From Arctopsyche grandis (taxonomy: Eukaryota; Arthropoda; Insecta; Trichoptera; Hydropsychidae), in the NCBI RefSeq assembly GCF_051622035.1, contig NC_135364.1, positions 12,641,501-12,705,500 on the forward strand: 64,000 nucleotides of DNA, read 5' to 3'. This document shows, piece by piece, positions 47,229-59,255 of this stretch. Each line of letters begins with the position of its first letter. Positions within the stretch are counted from its first letter, which is position 1. The translations under genes and the position numbers were made by a program. The notes beneath the pieces were generated by a model. The model made no database searches. It was given only the letters and a program-made list of their open reading frames with translations, and was not told where the DNA came from.

Positions 47229-50200
47229 TCATATATGATTTCTATATGCTTCTAAAACTACTTGCTGTATTTTGTTTCGCACTTCTAGTTTTTTAACAGG
47301 ATCCAAATTTTCAATATACGGCAACAAACTTATGAGAAACTGGTAATCGGTTCCAATGTTTGAGATTTGACTTTGCAGAGTTGCGATAGTGTTCAATAAT
47401 CTCTTCTGTTGCAAAACTAAACTTTCGATAGCGATGTCGCGTATTTTTCTTTTTTGACTTCTAGACTGATCCAACGATGTTGACGAAATCGATTGAGACG
47501 AAATCAAAGATTGATGCGAAAATAGCGATGGGAACAAATTTAATTGATTTGAATTTTCTACGTATTCACTATCGTCTACTTCACTTTCTTCCTTTTTCAC
47601 GTCGCGGAAATCGTTGTATTTTCTATTCGTGTCTTCTTCTGATGATAAGTGTTCATTTCTAGATAGATGTATCCCTGATGATTTCGGACTTATGACATCT
47701 TTTACGAAAAGCATCATTTCGAAAAATTCCCATTTTGACGAATAATCGTGTCTGTCCATGTCGGGTCTTATGGGACATTTCTGTATTTCTCTTCTAAATC
47801 TATCTTTCATGCTCTTCCATTTTGTCTTCACAACACTACCTGAAATAAAAATAGAAATAAACAAAAATGGAAAATGCAGTTAAGAAAACGACAATATAAA
47901 AGCTATTAATATTTTAGACATGTCATCATTGTGTTGCGATATGTGTTACGTTCGAATGAAATGAGATTACACAATTTATAGGCGATGATTGAAAAACAAA
48001 TCATTTTGATAATCTATGGCAAAAGTGTTAATCATCATTGCTAATGATGAAATTAAACGTAAGTTCAAAAAGATATTCCTATAACATTTGAGGTTATATA
48101 CATATGTATGTATAATATGTACATATACATATCTCGTTCGCGGATTGCGTGGAAGAATGTATTCAGTACAAAGTTTTGAAGATTTGTTCATCCAATTGTG
48201 GATTGGATATGGTTGAGAAGGAGACTTTTTTTGAGAGGACTTAATCAAAATTTGAGGATTTTTTATTTACAAAAAAATGTTTATCTGTTTTTTGAACAAA
48301 TAAATAACATCATTCTCGTTTTATGGTGCGTACGCACCAAGCTAACGAAGGGCACCGCAGGGCAACTTAGCTGAAATCAGTAGCGTACAAAATATCGAAA
48401 TAAAAATTAAATTAAATATCAAAACTTAAACTATTATTATTATATTAAAATTAAATTCAAATATCAAAATAAAATTAAAATTATTATATTAAAATTCAAA
48501 TTAGATATTGAAAGTTTGAAACGCCGAAAGAAAAAAAACCCTTCTACGAAAAACCGAAAACTCTAGTTTTAAAAACGACTTTAAAAAATTAATTCTTTGA
48601 TTTTTTTTTCGATCGTAGTGCGTAAATTAAAACATCTTAAGTCAAGGACTACCTATATATGATCTAATTTTAGCTCAATCTCAAATAAATGAGTTTCCGT
48701 ACGTTAACGCAGCATTTCTTAACCTTTTTTGGACGTGGCCCCCTTTTGCATTTAATATTTTTCTGTGCCTCCCCCATTTTTTCTCGAAAAAAAGTACATA
48801 TTAAAAATATTATATACTAGTGGTTTTACCCAGCTTCGCTCGGTATTTGTAATGTAAATCACTTAAACATGGCTAATCTAATAGTAAACGTTCATTGGTT
48901 TTTTTATTAAATTGATTCGAATCGAAAAAAAATCATATTAAACGACAGAAACGATTGTTTTTTTATATATATATACATATGTATGTATGTATAAGGTAAT
49001 CGGAACTGAAATTGGAAGCGGGAATCGGAACTGAAATTGGAATCGGGAACCGGAACTGAAAAATAAAACCGGATCCTGAACTAAAAAAGGAATCCGGATC
49101 CGGAACTGAAAAAGGAATCCGGATCCGGAACTGAAAATGTAAAATCAAATGTAAACGAAAAAAACAAGATGAAAACGCTCCAAGCCAACGAACGGCCCAC
49201 AGGCCAACTTTTAAAACCAGTAGCGTACAAAATATCGAAATAAAAATTAAATAAAAAAAATTTAATTATATATCAAAATTAAGCTAAAGAACGAGATTGA
49301 GCTAAAATTAGATCATCGTTGATGTTTTGAATTACGACGGTACGCATTTACAACCAGAGAAATATTATAATTTCTCTGCTTACGAGCGAAAAAAAAATCT
49401 TGTTATTATTTCTTAAAAGTCGTCACGATATCCACTGTCCTCTAAGAAAACAATTATACGGCATCACACTTTAGCCTATATACATACGGTTGTATGAGTT
49501 GATTTGAAATTGTATTTGTATATTCATGAATTCGCTCTCATTCGATCAAAATCCATCCTCTTGTCGGTCATCACTAGTGGCTGGACACACAGCGCGCCGT
49601 TTATTTTTCAATTGTTGTAAATGCTTTGTTAAAGGTTCGCCCAACCTTTTTTTTTTACTCTAGCTTTGTAAATAGAGCCAAACCGCCCCGATTCCTGGAC
49701 AAAGCACGGTCCTATCCGCAGTCTAGTCATCACAAAGGGAAATAATATTAATAAATAAATCAGCTCAAAGGTAAAATTTATCGGATGATGTGTGATTTTG
49801 TTTTTGTTTGTGATTGCCGACCAACTTAAAATATAGAATTCTCTATTACCTTTGTTTCGACGAAAGAAAAAAAAAACAACTCTAGTTGTCGGTTTTCAAA
49901 TGTTTTTTTTACCGATCATCGACGGCCGAAATTGTGTGTGAACACAGTAGCGGTATTTCTTGACGAAAATGGTTTAAAGATCGACTTTTAAAAATTAATT
50001 CTTTGATTTTTTTTCGATCATAGTGCGTAAATCAAAACATCTTAAGTTAAGGACTACCTGTATACGATTGTTGATAATCTAATTTTAGCTCAATCTCGAA
50101 AATTTATTTAAATTGCGTATGTTCTGTTTTAACTTTCAATATTTTATTTTAATTTTAATATAATAATAATAGTTTTAATTTTGATATTTAATTTAAATTT

Positions 50201-52433
50201 TTTGATTTAATTTTTATTTCGATATTTTGTACGCTACTAGTTTTAAAAGTTGGCATGTGGGCCGTTCGTTGGTTTGGTGCGTACGCAGCATAATAGAAGG
50301 CGCTCAAAATCCTCCTCGTTTTCTTCACATATTATTCGAAAAAGGTGATCTCGGAGTAGACTTGATTTAATGAAATTTATTGTTTTGAATATATTAAGAG
50401 ATCCATGTAAAACTTTTTTCAGATATGCGATAAATCCTCAATACATATTTGGTAACCATTGAAGCAGCACCATCGGTTGCACAAACTAGTATATTTTCCG
50501 AAATGCAAACGTATATTCAGTTTGATGACAAATAAAACATTTAAGCTCTTCTTTCGATATTATTTAAAAATATAATTTTATTCTGGTTGTGCCCCCTCCT
50601 CTGGGACAAATCCAAATTAATTATGTCTACCCAGTTGAATCATTCCATCATTCAGAGGAAGGGAAAATACAAAACAATCTACCGCTAAAAAATTGGAAAA
50701 CTGAAAAATTAATTTACGCGACTGTGAGCTTTTACGTGTTACATGTTGTGGGTCTGTACTTTATTGTCACTCAAAATATTTTTTATCAGAGATAAATACA
50801 TGTATGTATCTAGTATGGAAGTATGAATGAAAAAAACAAAAATTGAAAGTTGTGCGTGTAAAGGGTGGATAAGTAGGGTAACAGTGTTTTCTGAAACTCA
50901 ACCAAGTACAAATAAAAACTTACTACATTTATGGCATATCTGTTCACAACAGATTTTATTATACCCATAGCTTAAATTAAAATTAGTTTATTCGTGCAAG
51001 GAGTCATATTTCAAAATGTATTAGAGGTTGACAAAATGCATTAAGATCAAAGCCGCATGATATTTGCGAGTAACCAAGTAATTAACACATTTCCTACATA
51101 TTTTAATTCGGAAAATTTTTATTGTACTTTGTATGACTTTAAAATGTGTTGCTTAATTAGTACCAACAAAAATATCTACTCAATACTTATTACTTATTTC
51201 AAATATTAAATATTATTACTTATTTAGTCTCTCAATATTATTTCAATATTAAGGAGAGGTCAAATTATGGAAATTTCAAAAGAAATCATTAAAACTAAGT
51301 CAATGCCAACATTATAAATACTAACGAGATATGATTTTTGACGAAATATTTTATACCGAATGAAAATAAAAACTTAACAAAAGTGACTCGTTAACTTTTG
51401 AGGCATTTTCTGGTGACGGTTAATTTACTACTCATCCTTTTTCTTATGGCTGTACCAAGTTTTCATTAAGTTCACTTTTGCTCGAAAAGTGATCTGATTA
51501 AAACAAAAGAATTTTAAATTTGAATTTTTCTATTATTGATACAAGATAAAGTTTAGTTTTTAGCTATTGAAGAAAAAAAAGCTATTTATGGCGGCAAATC
51601 TAACAAATGTAGAACATTTTAAGGGGCAACATGATATACCCAACAAGTTAATGAATCACACCCTCATTTTAGTTAACTTGCCAGTAGGCAAAGTTAAGAT
51701 TTCGGTTCCAATCGGTCGATGGCTACGTCCACACTACCGATATCTACACCCGATATTTACGATTTTTTCCATAACCAGTTCCTAAATAGCAACCACAGGT
51801 TGCAATATGGGAACTGGATATGGAAAATTCGAAAATATCGGGTGTAGATATCGTTAGTGTGGACGTAGCAGATTAGCTTTGTCAAGTTCCTCTAAAATTT
51901 TAAATGAACGACTTCTATTGGGCATAGTATCTTAGCTTAGCAATAGGAATCGCGTATTTTTCTTTGTATTGAGCCAAGATAACTGAAACGAGGCTTTTCG
52001 AAATTCCAAAAGTATATAAACGGCAACCCTACCTAGGGGTAAACAGAGGGAGGGAGGGAGGTGGCGATGGGGTGGGATCGAGGGGTGGATGGGTGGATGG
52101 GTAGGTGGGTGGTTGGGTGGTTGGGTGGTTGGGTGGTTGGGTGGTTGGGTGGTTGGGTGGTGGGGTGGTGGGGTGGTGGGGTGGTGGGGTGGTGGGGTGG
52201 TGGGGTGGTGGGGTGGTGGGGTGGTGGGGTAGTGGGGTGGTGCGTGTAGAGTGTAGTACACACACGTGTGCCGCGTTACCGGGCAAATGGAGCACGTCGC
52301 CAATTTGCTCCCAGAGGCGTCTGGTGATAGACGCTTTCTTGAAATGCTGATGGCGGTCGTCCCAGAGGGCGGGTCTGGCGCGGACTTCGGCCACCAGCAG
52401 CCTCTTCTCCCTGTTTGTCGCACGTCCACCCAT
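47229..52433 (-). CDS. MADF-BESS domain protein (Adf-1-like DNA-binding factor)
   Basis: Insect-type transcription or chromatin factor. Exon 1 is 52280-52433 (MGGRATNREKR, then LLVAEVRARPALWDDRHQHF and ITRRLWEQIGDVL). Exon 2 is 47229-47839 (VVKTKWKSMKDRFRREI and SSKWEFFEMMLFVKD, to a TGA). The donor GTAACG and an acceptor ending TTTCAG join in phase 1, making a glycine (PG/SVV) exactly where MADF continuity requires it. Product is 254 aa. MADF spans about residues 9-100, the middle is Ser/Glu-rich, and a BESS motif (DYQFLISLLPYIENL to QQVVLEAY) covers about 213-250. The start ATG at 52433 lies in a GC-rich promoter-like block. The 4.4 kb intron contains a (GGGT)n tract close to the donor, a palindromic MITE and a 2 kb inverted-repeat element. 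Each half alone looks like an anonymous ORF; only joined do they form a whole MADF. Confidence 0.87.
48324..50290. mobile_element. Long inverted-repeat element in the MADF-BESS intron
   Basis: Ends TGGTGCGTACGCACCAA and, inverted, TGCTGCGTACGCACCAA, with similarity continuing about 200 bp (AGTAGCGTACAAAATATCGA in both arms). Flanked by TTA on the left and TAA on the right. Inside are a third copy of the arm (49165-49270), a direct repeat (48570-48690 and 49975-50095), a GGAACTGAAA minisatellite and a fragment of MITE C. No transposase seen. Probably a foldback element built up by nested insertion. Confidence 0.6.
48995..49140. repeat. Minisatellite of GGAATCSGGAACYGGAACTG-like units
   Basis: Six to eight degenerate tandem copies of a unit built from GGAACTGAAA and GGAATCCGGATCC words. 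Confidence 0.8.
50300..51720. other. MADF-BESS intron, middle part
   Basis: AT-rich intronic DNA. A hAT-terminus-like word GTGCCCCCTCCTCTGGG lies near 50587. No ORF with a recognisable domain. Confidence 0.4.
51721..51869. mobile_element. Palindromic MITE D, complete copy
   Basis: 149 bp, ends GGCTACGTCCACACTACCGA and the inverse TTAGTGTGGACGTAGC. Long arms include CGATATCTACACCCGATATT. A central AACCACAGGTT is itself palindromic. Confidence 0.82.
52083..52245. repeat. (GGGT)n / GGTGGGT minisatellite close to a splice donor
   Basis: About 160 bases of TGGGTGGT then TGGGGTGG repeats, beginning about 35 bases inside the MADF-BESS intron (C-rich on the transcribed RNA). Overlapping frames in all phases are artefacts of the repeat. 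Confidence 0.95.
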
Positions 52434-52760
52434 TATGAGGAAACGACGCTCAACTGAGCGGGTGAGCGTTCAACGGCGAACGGCGAACGCTCAGACGGGT
52501 CCGTGAGCGCCACAAACACTATTGGCGCCCGACGCTCACGCTCACGTTCACGCTCACCCACACGCTACCCTACGCTCACCTCCTGCTGCACACTCCACAC
52601 ACACTCTCCTTTGCACGCGAATATAGTCTCTATCGGCGAGCACCGTGCCTGCTCGTTGTACCAAAATCGAACGACGTTCATATTCAATACTTGAGCGTCG
52701 GCGACTCTCCGCACCGATTGATCGAATATACCTACTTTTATCCATAGGCGTCTTTATTTC
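52434..52760 (-). promoter_or_regulatory. GC-rich block upstream of the MADF-BESS gene
   Basis: GC-rich stretch directly before the MADF-BESS ATG, containing many copies of the word GAGCGT/ACGCTC at close spacing (52440-52570). No coding potential. Position suggests promoter and 5' UTR; the repeated word could be a factor-binding cluster or just simple-sequence drift. Confidence 0.35.
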
Positions 52761-53000
52761 CGAAATGGCGCATTCGTTTTCTTATTTTTAAGTCGGTTCG
52801 ACATTCGGAATCTGAAAACGGATGTTTTTACATAAAATATACTTACTACGCGGACTAGACGCGGACTAAGGATTTTATCTAAAGTGAGCTAATATTGCTT
52901 TATTGAGAAGGGAGAGGGGGATTATAAATAGGCATATTTTTAAGATGTCAGAAACAAAATATTCCCCTTATTTTGGTGAAAGAATTTTTCGAATATATTC

Positions 53001-53031
<31 letters not shown>

Positions 53032-53300
53032 TTTGAGATCTTATTTATTTTTATAGTCAAAAATAAATTACACATGTATATGTATACTTAATTTACAAAT
53101 GAAAGTTTTAATAAGAGGCAAAATTTTTCCTTAATTGTAATCGTAAGTGAAAGTAAGAAGAGGTTAGTACAAAAGGAACTATTTTTAAATCGAAATAAAA
53201 TTTAAAAATATTGATAATTTTGGTAAGCGGGGTTGATGGTAATTTTTTACGATACAAAATTATATTCAAATTAAATATCGTATGTATATATGTACATATT
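52761..53300. other. AT-rich intergenic DNA
   Basis: Has a TATATATA run at 53000-53025 and a fragment (53115-53170) resembling the start of repeat K (ATAAGAGGCAAAATTTTTCC as at 40170-40190). No gene. Confidence 0.45.
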
Positions 53301-53304
53301 TACA

Positions 53305-53671
53305 GGTCTACCTCACGAGACCGAAAGTGAAAAGCCCGAAAAAGCAAATATCGGAAGGCAAAGATCGAAAATCGAAAGATCTTAAGTCGAAAGATCAAAA
53401 AAAAGGTACATGGTAAACAGTACTATGTATATATAATATATATGAGTGGCATGCGGTGAAATTATCTCTCTTTTTGTCACACAGCCTTGTTTAATGTGCG
53501 CGCGCAGGATACGGGAGGAAAAGCCTGTTCTTCTTGTTCCTGTTGTATCCTGCTCGCAAATTAAGTGAGGATGTACGACGGGGGGAGAGAGAGTTTTACC
53601 GCACGCCAGTGATATATATGTATATACTAACCGTTTTTCATATGTATGCATGGTAAACGAATATTTTCGAC
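53305..53671. mobile_element. Composite palindromic MITE (family P), copy 3
   Basis: Left arm GGTCTACCTCACGAGACCG with AAATATCGGAAGGCAAAGAT. hAT-like core 53444-53611 (GAGTGGCATGCGG ... CCGCACGCCAGTG). Right arm CATATGTATGCATGGTAAAC to ATTTTCGAC. Confidence 0.75.
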
Positions 53672-53727
53672 ATTTAACATACCTCCTTTACGTTTCACAT
53701 GGCTTTCGTGTTAGTGGTCATTTTTAT

Positions 53728-53850
53728 CTCTTATCCGATCGTTTTCATACTTTGCCATATTGCTCATTTTAGTCATCAATATAAGTAAATGGAGCCTCCG
53801 CCATTACGATGGTGCAAATATATCGTGTAAGACGCGTTTGTAATTTGCCC
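53728..53850 (+). repeat. Interspersed repeat K, copy 3
   Basis: CTTATCCGATCGTTTTCATA to GTGTAAGACGCGTTTG, as in the copies at 40045-40235 (inverse) and 45418-45545. Confidence 0.7.
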
Positions 53851-53869
53851 GCCGACATTCTATTTGACG

Positions 53870-55220
53870 TTTACGGTTGACGTTTGTTTTTAACATTTAG
53901 TGCTGTGACGGTCATCCCATATGTACATATGTAAGTTCGATTTCATTTATATATTTACATATTTTAATAATCCAAATCGATTTCTTTCAATACACATTAG
54001 AATTTATTCAATGTTGTTTTTGTATATTTTACTGTATTTTGCAGACAACTATTTATACAAATTTAATCTAACACAATTTCAAAATTTCCTTGCTGCATTC
54101 TAATTCAATACACCAGTATGGAGGTATAATCTATTTTATAGTTTATAAAATTTAGTTGTAGACGTATTAAGTTTTATTTTGTTAAAAATTCCCGCAATTC
54201 TAAAACGATTGTGAAAGTTATTACAAAACACATATGCGCATTTGGGTGATTCGTTTGGAATTCAATTTCATCTACATGTATGTATGTACATTAGGTTAGC
54301 AAACTGGTATTACAAAATCATCCATTCATAATGTGCATATAAAAATTGTACAACTGGATTCCAGTTGGATTTTGGAAAAACTCCCGGAAAATGAATAAGA
54401 ATTTGCATACGCGTCTGAAGTTTTAACAAAAATGGTTAGTTAGTATTTGTGCAATACATTGAAGAAAATTCATAAGAGAAAGTAATGAGAGTAATAATGG
54501 TTTTAATTGGTCTCACGATGGAGATTAAAATGAAACGTTGTATAAGTTTGGAATGTAAATAGCACTTCAAAATTTGTCTGTTGGCACCAAACTTCTTAAT
54601 AAAATCATCATGCAAAACATTTGAGCTCGAAGTGTGATAAAGGCCAACGAGCACTAAATTTCCTCATTGCACATATGCAAGAGCAGAACAGCAACCGCCA
54701 TGTTGCTAAGGTCGTATTGAAATCAACGAAATTAGGACGTGGTTGTTTCATTGCGATAAAAATATTTTGCTTGCACCGATAATAAATACATTGATGCACT
54801 AAGTTAAGTGCGGCTCTTTGTTCGACTTCTATTTCAGTAGCATGAGTAGCACTCGAGTACATAATACGATGATTGTGAAAAGAACTGCGGTGCGATGAAC
54901 TGCATCAGGGTTAAATCGTCTTGGTGATGATAAAGGTATTATCGTTGTTTACGACGAAATAAGTGAACCTTTCAATAGATGTGTATATGTATTAAAATTC
55001 GTTTTATCTATTTACAATTACAAATTATCATCAGCATAACATAATAATAATCAAACGAAAATTTTGTTTTGAAGAAATTGCTAAATTATTATTATTCTAG
55101 ATAAATATAATTTATAAAATATTATTTGATTTAATAAACATTTATATAATTTATGATCTTTGTAAATATAATTTTATTGCAAGAGAAGTATGTACAACTT
55201 TTTTTTTGAGATAAAAAAAA
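53870..55220. other. AT-rich intergenic DNA
   Basis: No gene or repeat recognised. Some CATCTACATGTATGTATG simple sequence near 54270. Confidence 0.45.
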
Positions 55221-55225
55221 TTTTC

Positions 55226-55780
55226 GGTCTCCGTGGCGAGCCGGAATGTGAAATTACCGAAAACGCAAATATCGGAAGGCAAAGATCGAAAATCGAAAGA
55301 TCTTAAGTCGAAAGATAAAAAAAGGTGCATGATAAACGGTACATACTCATTTAATTTGCGCGAGCAGGATACAACAGGAACAAGAGGAACAGGCTTTTCC
55401 TCCCGTATTTATGTGCGCGCGCAGAATACGAAAACGCAAATATCGGAAGGCAAAGATCGAAAATCGAAAGATCTTAAGTCGAAAGATAAAAAAAGGTGCA
55501 TGATAAACGGTACATACTCATTTAATTTGCGCGAGCAGGATACAACAGGAACAAGAGGAACAGGCTTTTCCTCCCGTATTTATGTGCGCGCGCAGAATAC
55601 GGGAGGAAAAGCCTGTTCCTCTTGTTCCTGTTGTATCCTGCTCGCAAATTAAGTGAGGATGTACCGTTTACCATGCACCTTTTTTTTGATCTTTCGACTT
55701 AAGATCTTTCGATTTTCGATCTTTGCCTTCCGATGTTTGCGTTTTCGGTAATTTCACTTTCCGGCCCGTGAGGTAGACCC
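55226..55780. mobile_element. Palindromic MITE (family P outer arms) with internal tandem duplication
   Basis: Outer arms GGTCTCCGTGGCGAGCCGG and CCGGCCCGTGAGGTAGACC, with AAATATCGGAAGGCAAAGAT in each. The left half contains a 171-bp tandem duplication (55258-55428, then 55429-55599). The inner arms GAACAGGCTTTTCCTCCCGT and its inverse meet at 55590. The CAGTGGCGTGC core ends seen in other copies are absent here. Confidence 0.75.
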
Positions 55781-55789
55781 TAAAATTTT

Positions 55790-56810
55790 ATATGAATAAT
55801 ATGAAAATTATATTTTTATATTTTATTGATTTAACGTTTAATTATAAATACATAATTAGAAAAAAGGATCCAAGAGTAACTTAAGCAATAACGGTATGTA
55901 TATACATATGTATGTAAGGATAATCAAATAAGCTGGGTGTAGGTTGACTAAATTTCCAGTTATCACTTGGAGATTCCACTTATCCGAGCTTGTATTACAT
56001 AAAATGAATTTAACTTGAAAAAAAAAAACAGAAAATTACGAATTAAATTGAACTGATATCTGTTCACCGTAACTGTTTGCGATTTAAAGGTGTAAGAACA
56101 GCTTTCTCAGTTTGAGCCAGTTCGCACGTTCTTCCTTTCTTGGACATTTATTTTATTGCCCTGGTTTGACTTTCTTGAACTTTTAGTACTAAACCGGATT
56201 TTTTCAATATTCTTTACATGAAAGATTTATTTGGGTCACACAAAATAAAGCCTATACCAGATAACAATTTTTTATCGAAATTTGAGATTCCAAATTGTCT
56301 GGCACGTACATACATAAAATGAGTGATAACTGAACAAGATTAAATTCAACCCATGTAGGTAGTTTAATAAATTTGATTTTGAATGTCTGTATAATATTGA
56401 AAACCCTCGTCCTAGAGGTTCGAGTTCACGACAAAAGTATCAAGGATTCTGTACTTGGTCGAGGTTAATTTTAGTACACGATGTTCCAGAGCTGAAGTGG
56501 AAACGCAATGACCGATCAATAAAGGGCCCCAGGCAGACCGGGCGAGCTCGTCCCTTTTCCACCCACGCTTCTTTGTTTGGAGCCCGAGTGGGGGCCCCCG
56601 TTTCATTCAGTAACCGATCGTGGTATGAGGCGGTGAAATATTGATTTAACATGCAGATGTATTTTTAGATGCAACCAGAACGCTTGTTCAATTCTGCCTG
56701 TTGCTTGTCGAATGTAAAGAGAGTTGTTTAATTTTCACAAAATGTGTCGTCTAAACAAAACCAAGTAAGTTAGTCATGTTTAAAATCGAATTTTGTCACA
56801 CATATCGCAC
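55790..56810. other. Intergenic DNA, no supported gene
   Basis: AT-rich apart from a GC-rich patch at 56510-56610 with short frames on both strands and no domain. Confidence 0.4.
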
Positions 56811-56816
56811 CTTTAG

Positions 56817-57080
56817 GCCCTCCGCACAAGGTATGACTGGTTTACAACTTAAGTTTCAAATTTGTTGCATACTAGTCACACACACAAACAGTTTGCAATC
56901 AAAATGGAGTTGCAATCTGATTGTGGATCATTCAGAGTATGTACATATGTAAGTTCTCTACAAGTTTGTAGTCACGAAGCTGTTTTTCGCAAAATGTCAA
57001 GTAATAGTTCAGATGAAGAAGACGTAATTGCCTATTATCGGTACCGCAGAGTAAGAAGAGTATTGGGGCGCGATCACTTT
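56817..57080 (+). pseudogene. Possible Harbinger-type element 5' remnant
   Basis: TTA then GGCCCTCCGCACAAGG looks like a Harbinger terminus. About 170 bases later a frame reads MSSNSSDEEDVIAYYRYRRV, similar to the usual acidic start followed by basic residues of HARBI1-type nucleases. No nuclease body follows; MITE F begins at once. Confidence 0.35.
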
Positions 57081-57560
57081 TAAATAGTTTTAAATGCGAT
57101 AGTTTTAAATATACAAAAAAAAAGTCATATACGCGGTATCGTGCGGTATATACATCGGACCGTCTATTCATTGGAGCGGTCTCATTGAAATTCTATAGAA
57201 TTGTTTATACTAAGTTGACAGTGATATATACCAATTCGACGGACGGAGCTTGACAGTGATCGATAACGGTGTATCCCATATTTGCAAAAAAATATAGCAG
57301 AACTTGTCGAAAATAATAAGATTATAGAAAATAAAAATTATCGATCACTGTCAATCTCCGTCCGAAGGGTCGAATTGGTATATATCACCGTCAAGTTAGT
57401 ATAAACAATTCTATAGAATTTCAACGAGATCGCTTCAATGAATAGACGGTCCGTTGTACATATATACCGCACGACATATATTTTTTTGTCTGTTTAAAAC
57501 TATCTAAAAAAATATCCCACGTACAGCATACCGCATCCCTCGCTGTGTGATCGCGCCCTT
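57066..57560. mobile_element. MITE F, copy 2, long inverted repeats
   Basis: Ends GGGCGCGATCAC and GTGATCGCGCCC. Long matching arms include CGGACCGTCTATTCATTG, TTCTATAGAATTGTTTATAC and TATCGATCACTGTCAA, each answered on the other side. About 495 bp in all. Shares the outer word and TATCGATCACTGTCAA with 17300-17576. Confidence 0.75.
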
Positions 57561-57564
57561 CAGA

Positions 57565-58445
57565 AGGGAATATTGGTGCTATCCAGAGACGGATCCAGGA
57601 GTTTTTCAAGGAGGTGAGGCGATATTAAAAAAAGCAATAGAGTTGCCAAAATTCTAAAATTGCTCTAATATTTAGGCATTTATACAAACTCAAATTTATA
57701 AAAATTATGGTCAGAAAATAGTAACAAACTTAAAACCTCATTTTTCTAATCTTAACTATCAGTTTACCATTAGAATAATCTAATCTACTGAGAAGCCTTT
57801 TGTTTTACAAAATAGTGTAACGTAAATTATATATGTCATAAATTAAAAACCATCGATAAAAATAAATATTGATTAGATCAGATTTTAATTTTCAAAATCA
57901 CTTAATTCTTCCAATTCAGGTATCAAGCTGAGTAGGAACATTTTGAGAGTCTCTTTCCTGTCACTTTTGGAGGTGGTGGCTGCTTCGTTTACAGTTGTTT
58001 CCAGCTTTATGTATATTTTTGGCTTTAAAATATTCAGCCACACATTTATCTGCGTTCGCTGCAGATTTATTCCTCAGCGTCAGTTTTCTCTTAGCTCGAG
58101 TGGACGCAGTGGCGTAACGTGAATTCCATGCGCTCCCCCCCGCAATATACCTCTTATACACATATTATTTCCTTAGTTATAAAAAAACTTTCCAAAATAA
58201 TAATACATACCTTTTTTACGTAGAAAAATCTGTTCTTCTGCATTTTAAGTCACAGAAATTGTTTATGTTTGGTTATCAATGATTTCAAAAGTGGAACATA
58301 AGTTGCCAGAAGTTTAATAAAAGATAGAAATTTTCCAGGATTGTTAGAAGATACCAAACTGTCTTGATGTCCTTGAAATGTCAAATTACATTTAGCCAAT
58401 TTTAATATGACATTAATAACATAATGACCTGACGCCAATTATAAT
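57565..58445. other. Intergenic DNA, no supported gene
   Basis: AT-rich, may include further decayed 3' sequence of the non-LTR element that follows on the minus strand. No domain recognised. Confidence 0.4.
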
Positions 58446-58449
58446 TTAC

Positions 58450-59115
58450 ACGACTTTGAGATTCTGACGAGATATGTATATTCTTCAATTGTCTCTGAAA
58501 TTTTCCACAAATCGTACGTACAACAGGATTTAGTGTATAAATTACATTTTTTTTAAATCCTCTCCAGTCTTGTGTGCCCAAGAAGAATTATAATATTGGT
58601 TTTTATTTGGTCAGCAAACAGCCAACACGGTTCACAGAACGCTCTTTTCAGTTTTACTGAATAACCTACATCAATCCCAAACTGGTTGGTCCACTTAAAA
58701 TATTTTTTGGAAAAGTATCTATCTCCAACGAGGTCTCGTATCGTAATTCAAAATGAATTTCAGGCATGCAATAACTATTAAACATTAGTTTGGTCTTATC
58801 TACGTTAATTTTTAATCCTATTTTCCTACTTTCCCTATCTAGCGGTTAGTTTTTTAAGTAGGTACAACAGCTAGACTATTAAAATTATATCGTCTGCTAA
58901 TCGAAGATGACTCAAGAAGAGACCGTTGATGCTTACTCCTGCTGTGTCCCATTTCAGGTTCCTGAAAACTCCCTCAAGCACTGCATTGAATACTTTAGAA
59001 GAGATATTGTGTCCTTGTCTTACTCCTTTTCCTATGGTAAACCTATCTGTATCTGGGAAAAGTTTAACCGAAGCTGTGGCGTTCTTATATTATATGTATG
59101 TATATTGCAGCTTAA
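58450..59115 (-). pseudogene. Decayed non-LTR retrotransposon reverse transcriptase
   Basis: Minus-strand frames read FTIGKGVRQGHNISSKVFNA, then FRNLKWDTAGVSINGLFLSH and LRLADDIILI. These match RT motifs 3-5 of the common insect endonuclease-reverse transcriptase LINEs (FADD box here LADD). Further down a frame gives KIGLKINVDKTKLMFN. Several stops and frameshifts; the endonuclease part and ends are not seen. The clade is not certain (RTE-like or a related clade). Confidence 0.75.
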
Positions 59116-59255
59116 CAGCCTCAAATAGAGTTCCGGCACTCCCTGTTCGTAGAGAGTTAAATACTGGTTATTTAGTTATATGGAGGCATTATTTAGTCCA
59201 CAAGATCTTTATTTATATGCATATATTATTTAGCCTTAGTAACATAGTTGGGTAA

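Noticed and set aside
48835-48880. Word ACTAGTGGTTTTACCCAGCTTCGC as a transposon terminus
   Set aside because: It resembles ends of common insect repeats, but I could not find a partner end or duplication, so no element was called.
52061-52350. Long frames in all phases over the GGGT repeat
   Set aside because: They are produced by the simple repeat; only the MADF exon at 52280-52433 is supported by a domain.
55233-55652. 139-aa ORF with internal repeat
   Set aside because: It is the reading of a tandemly duplicated MITE; reported as an element instead.
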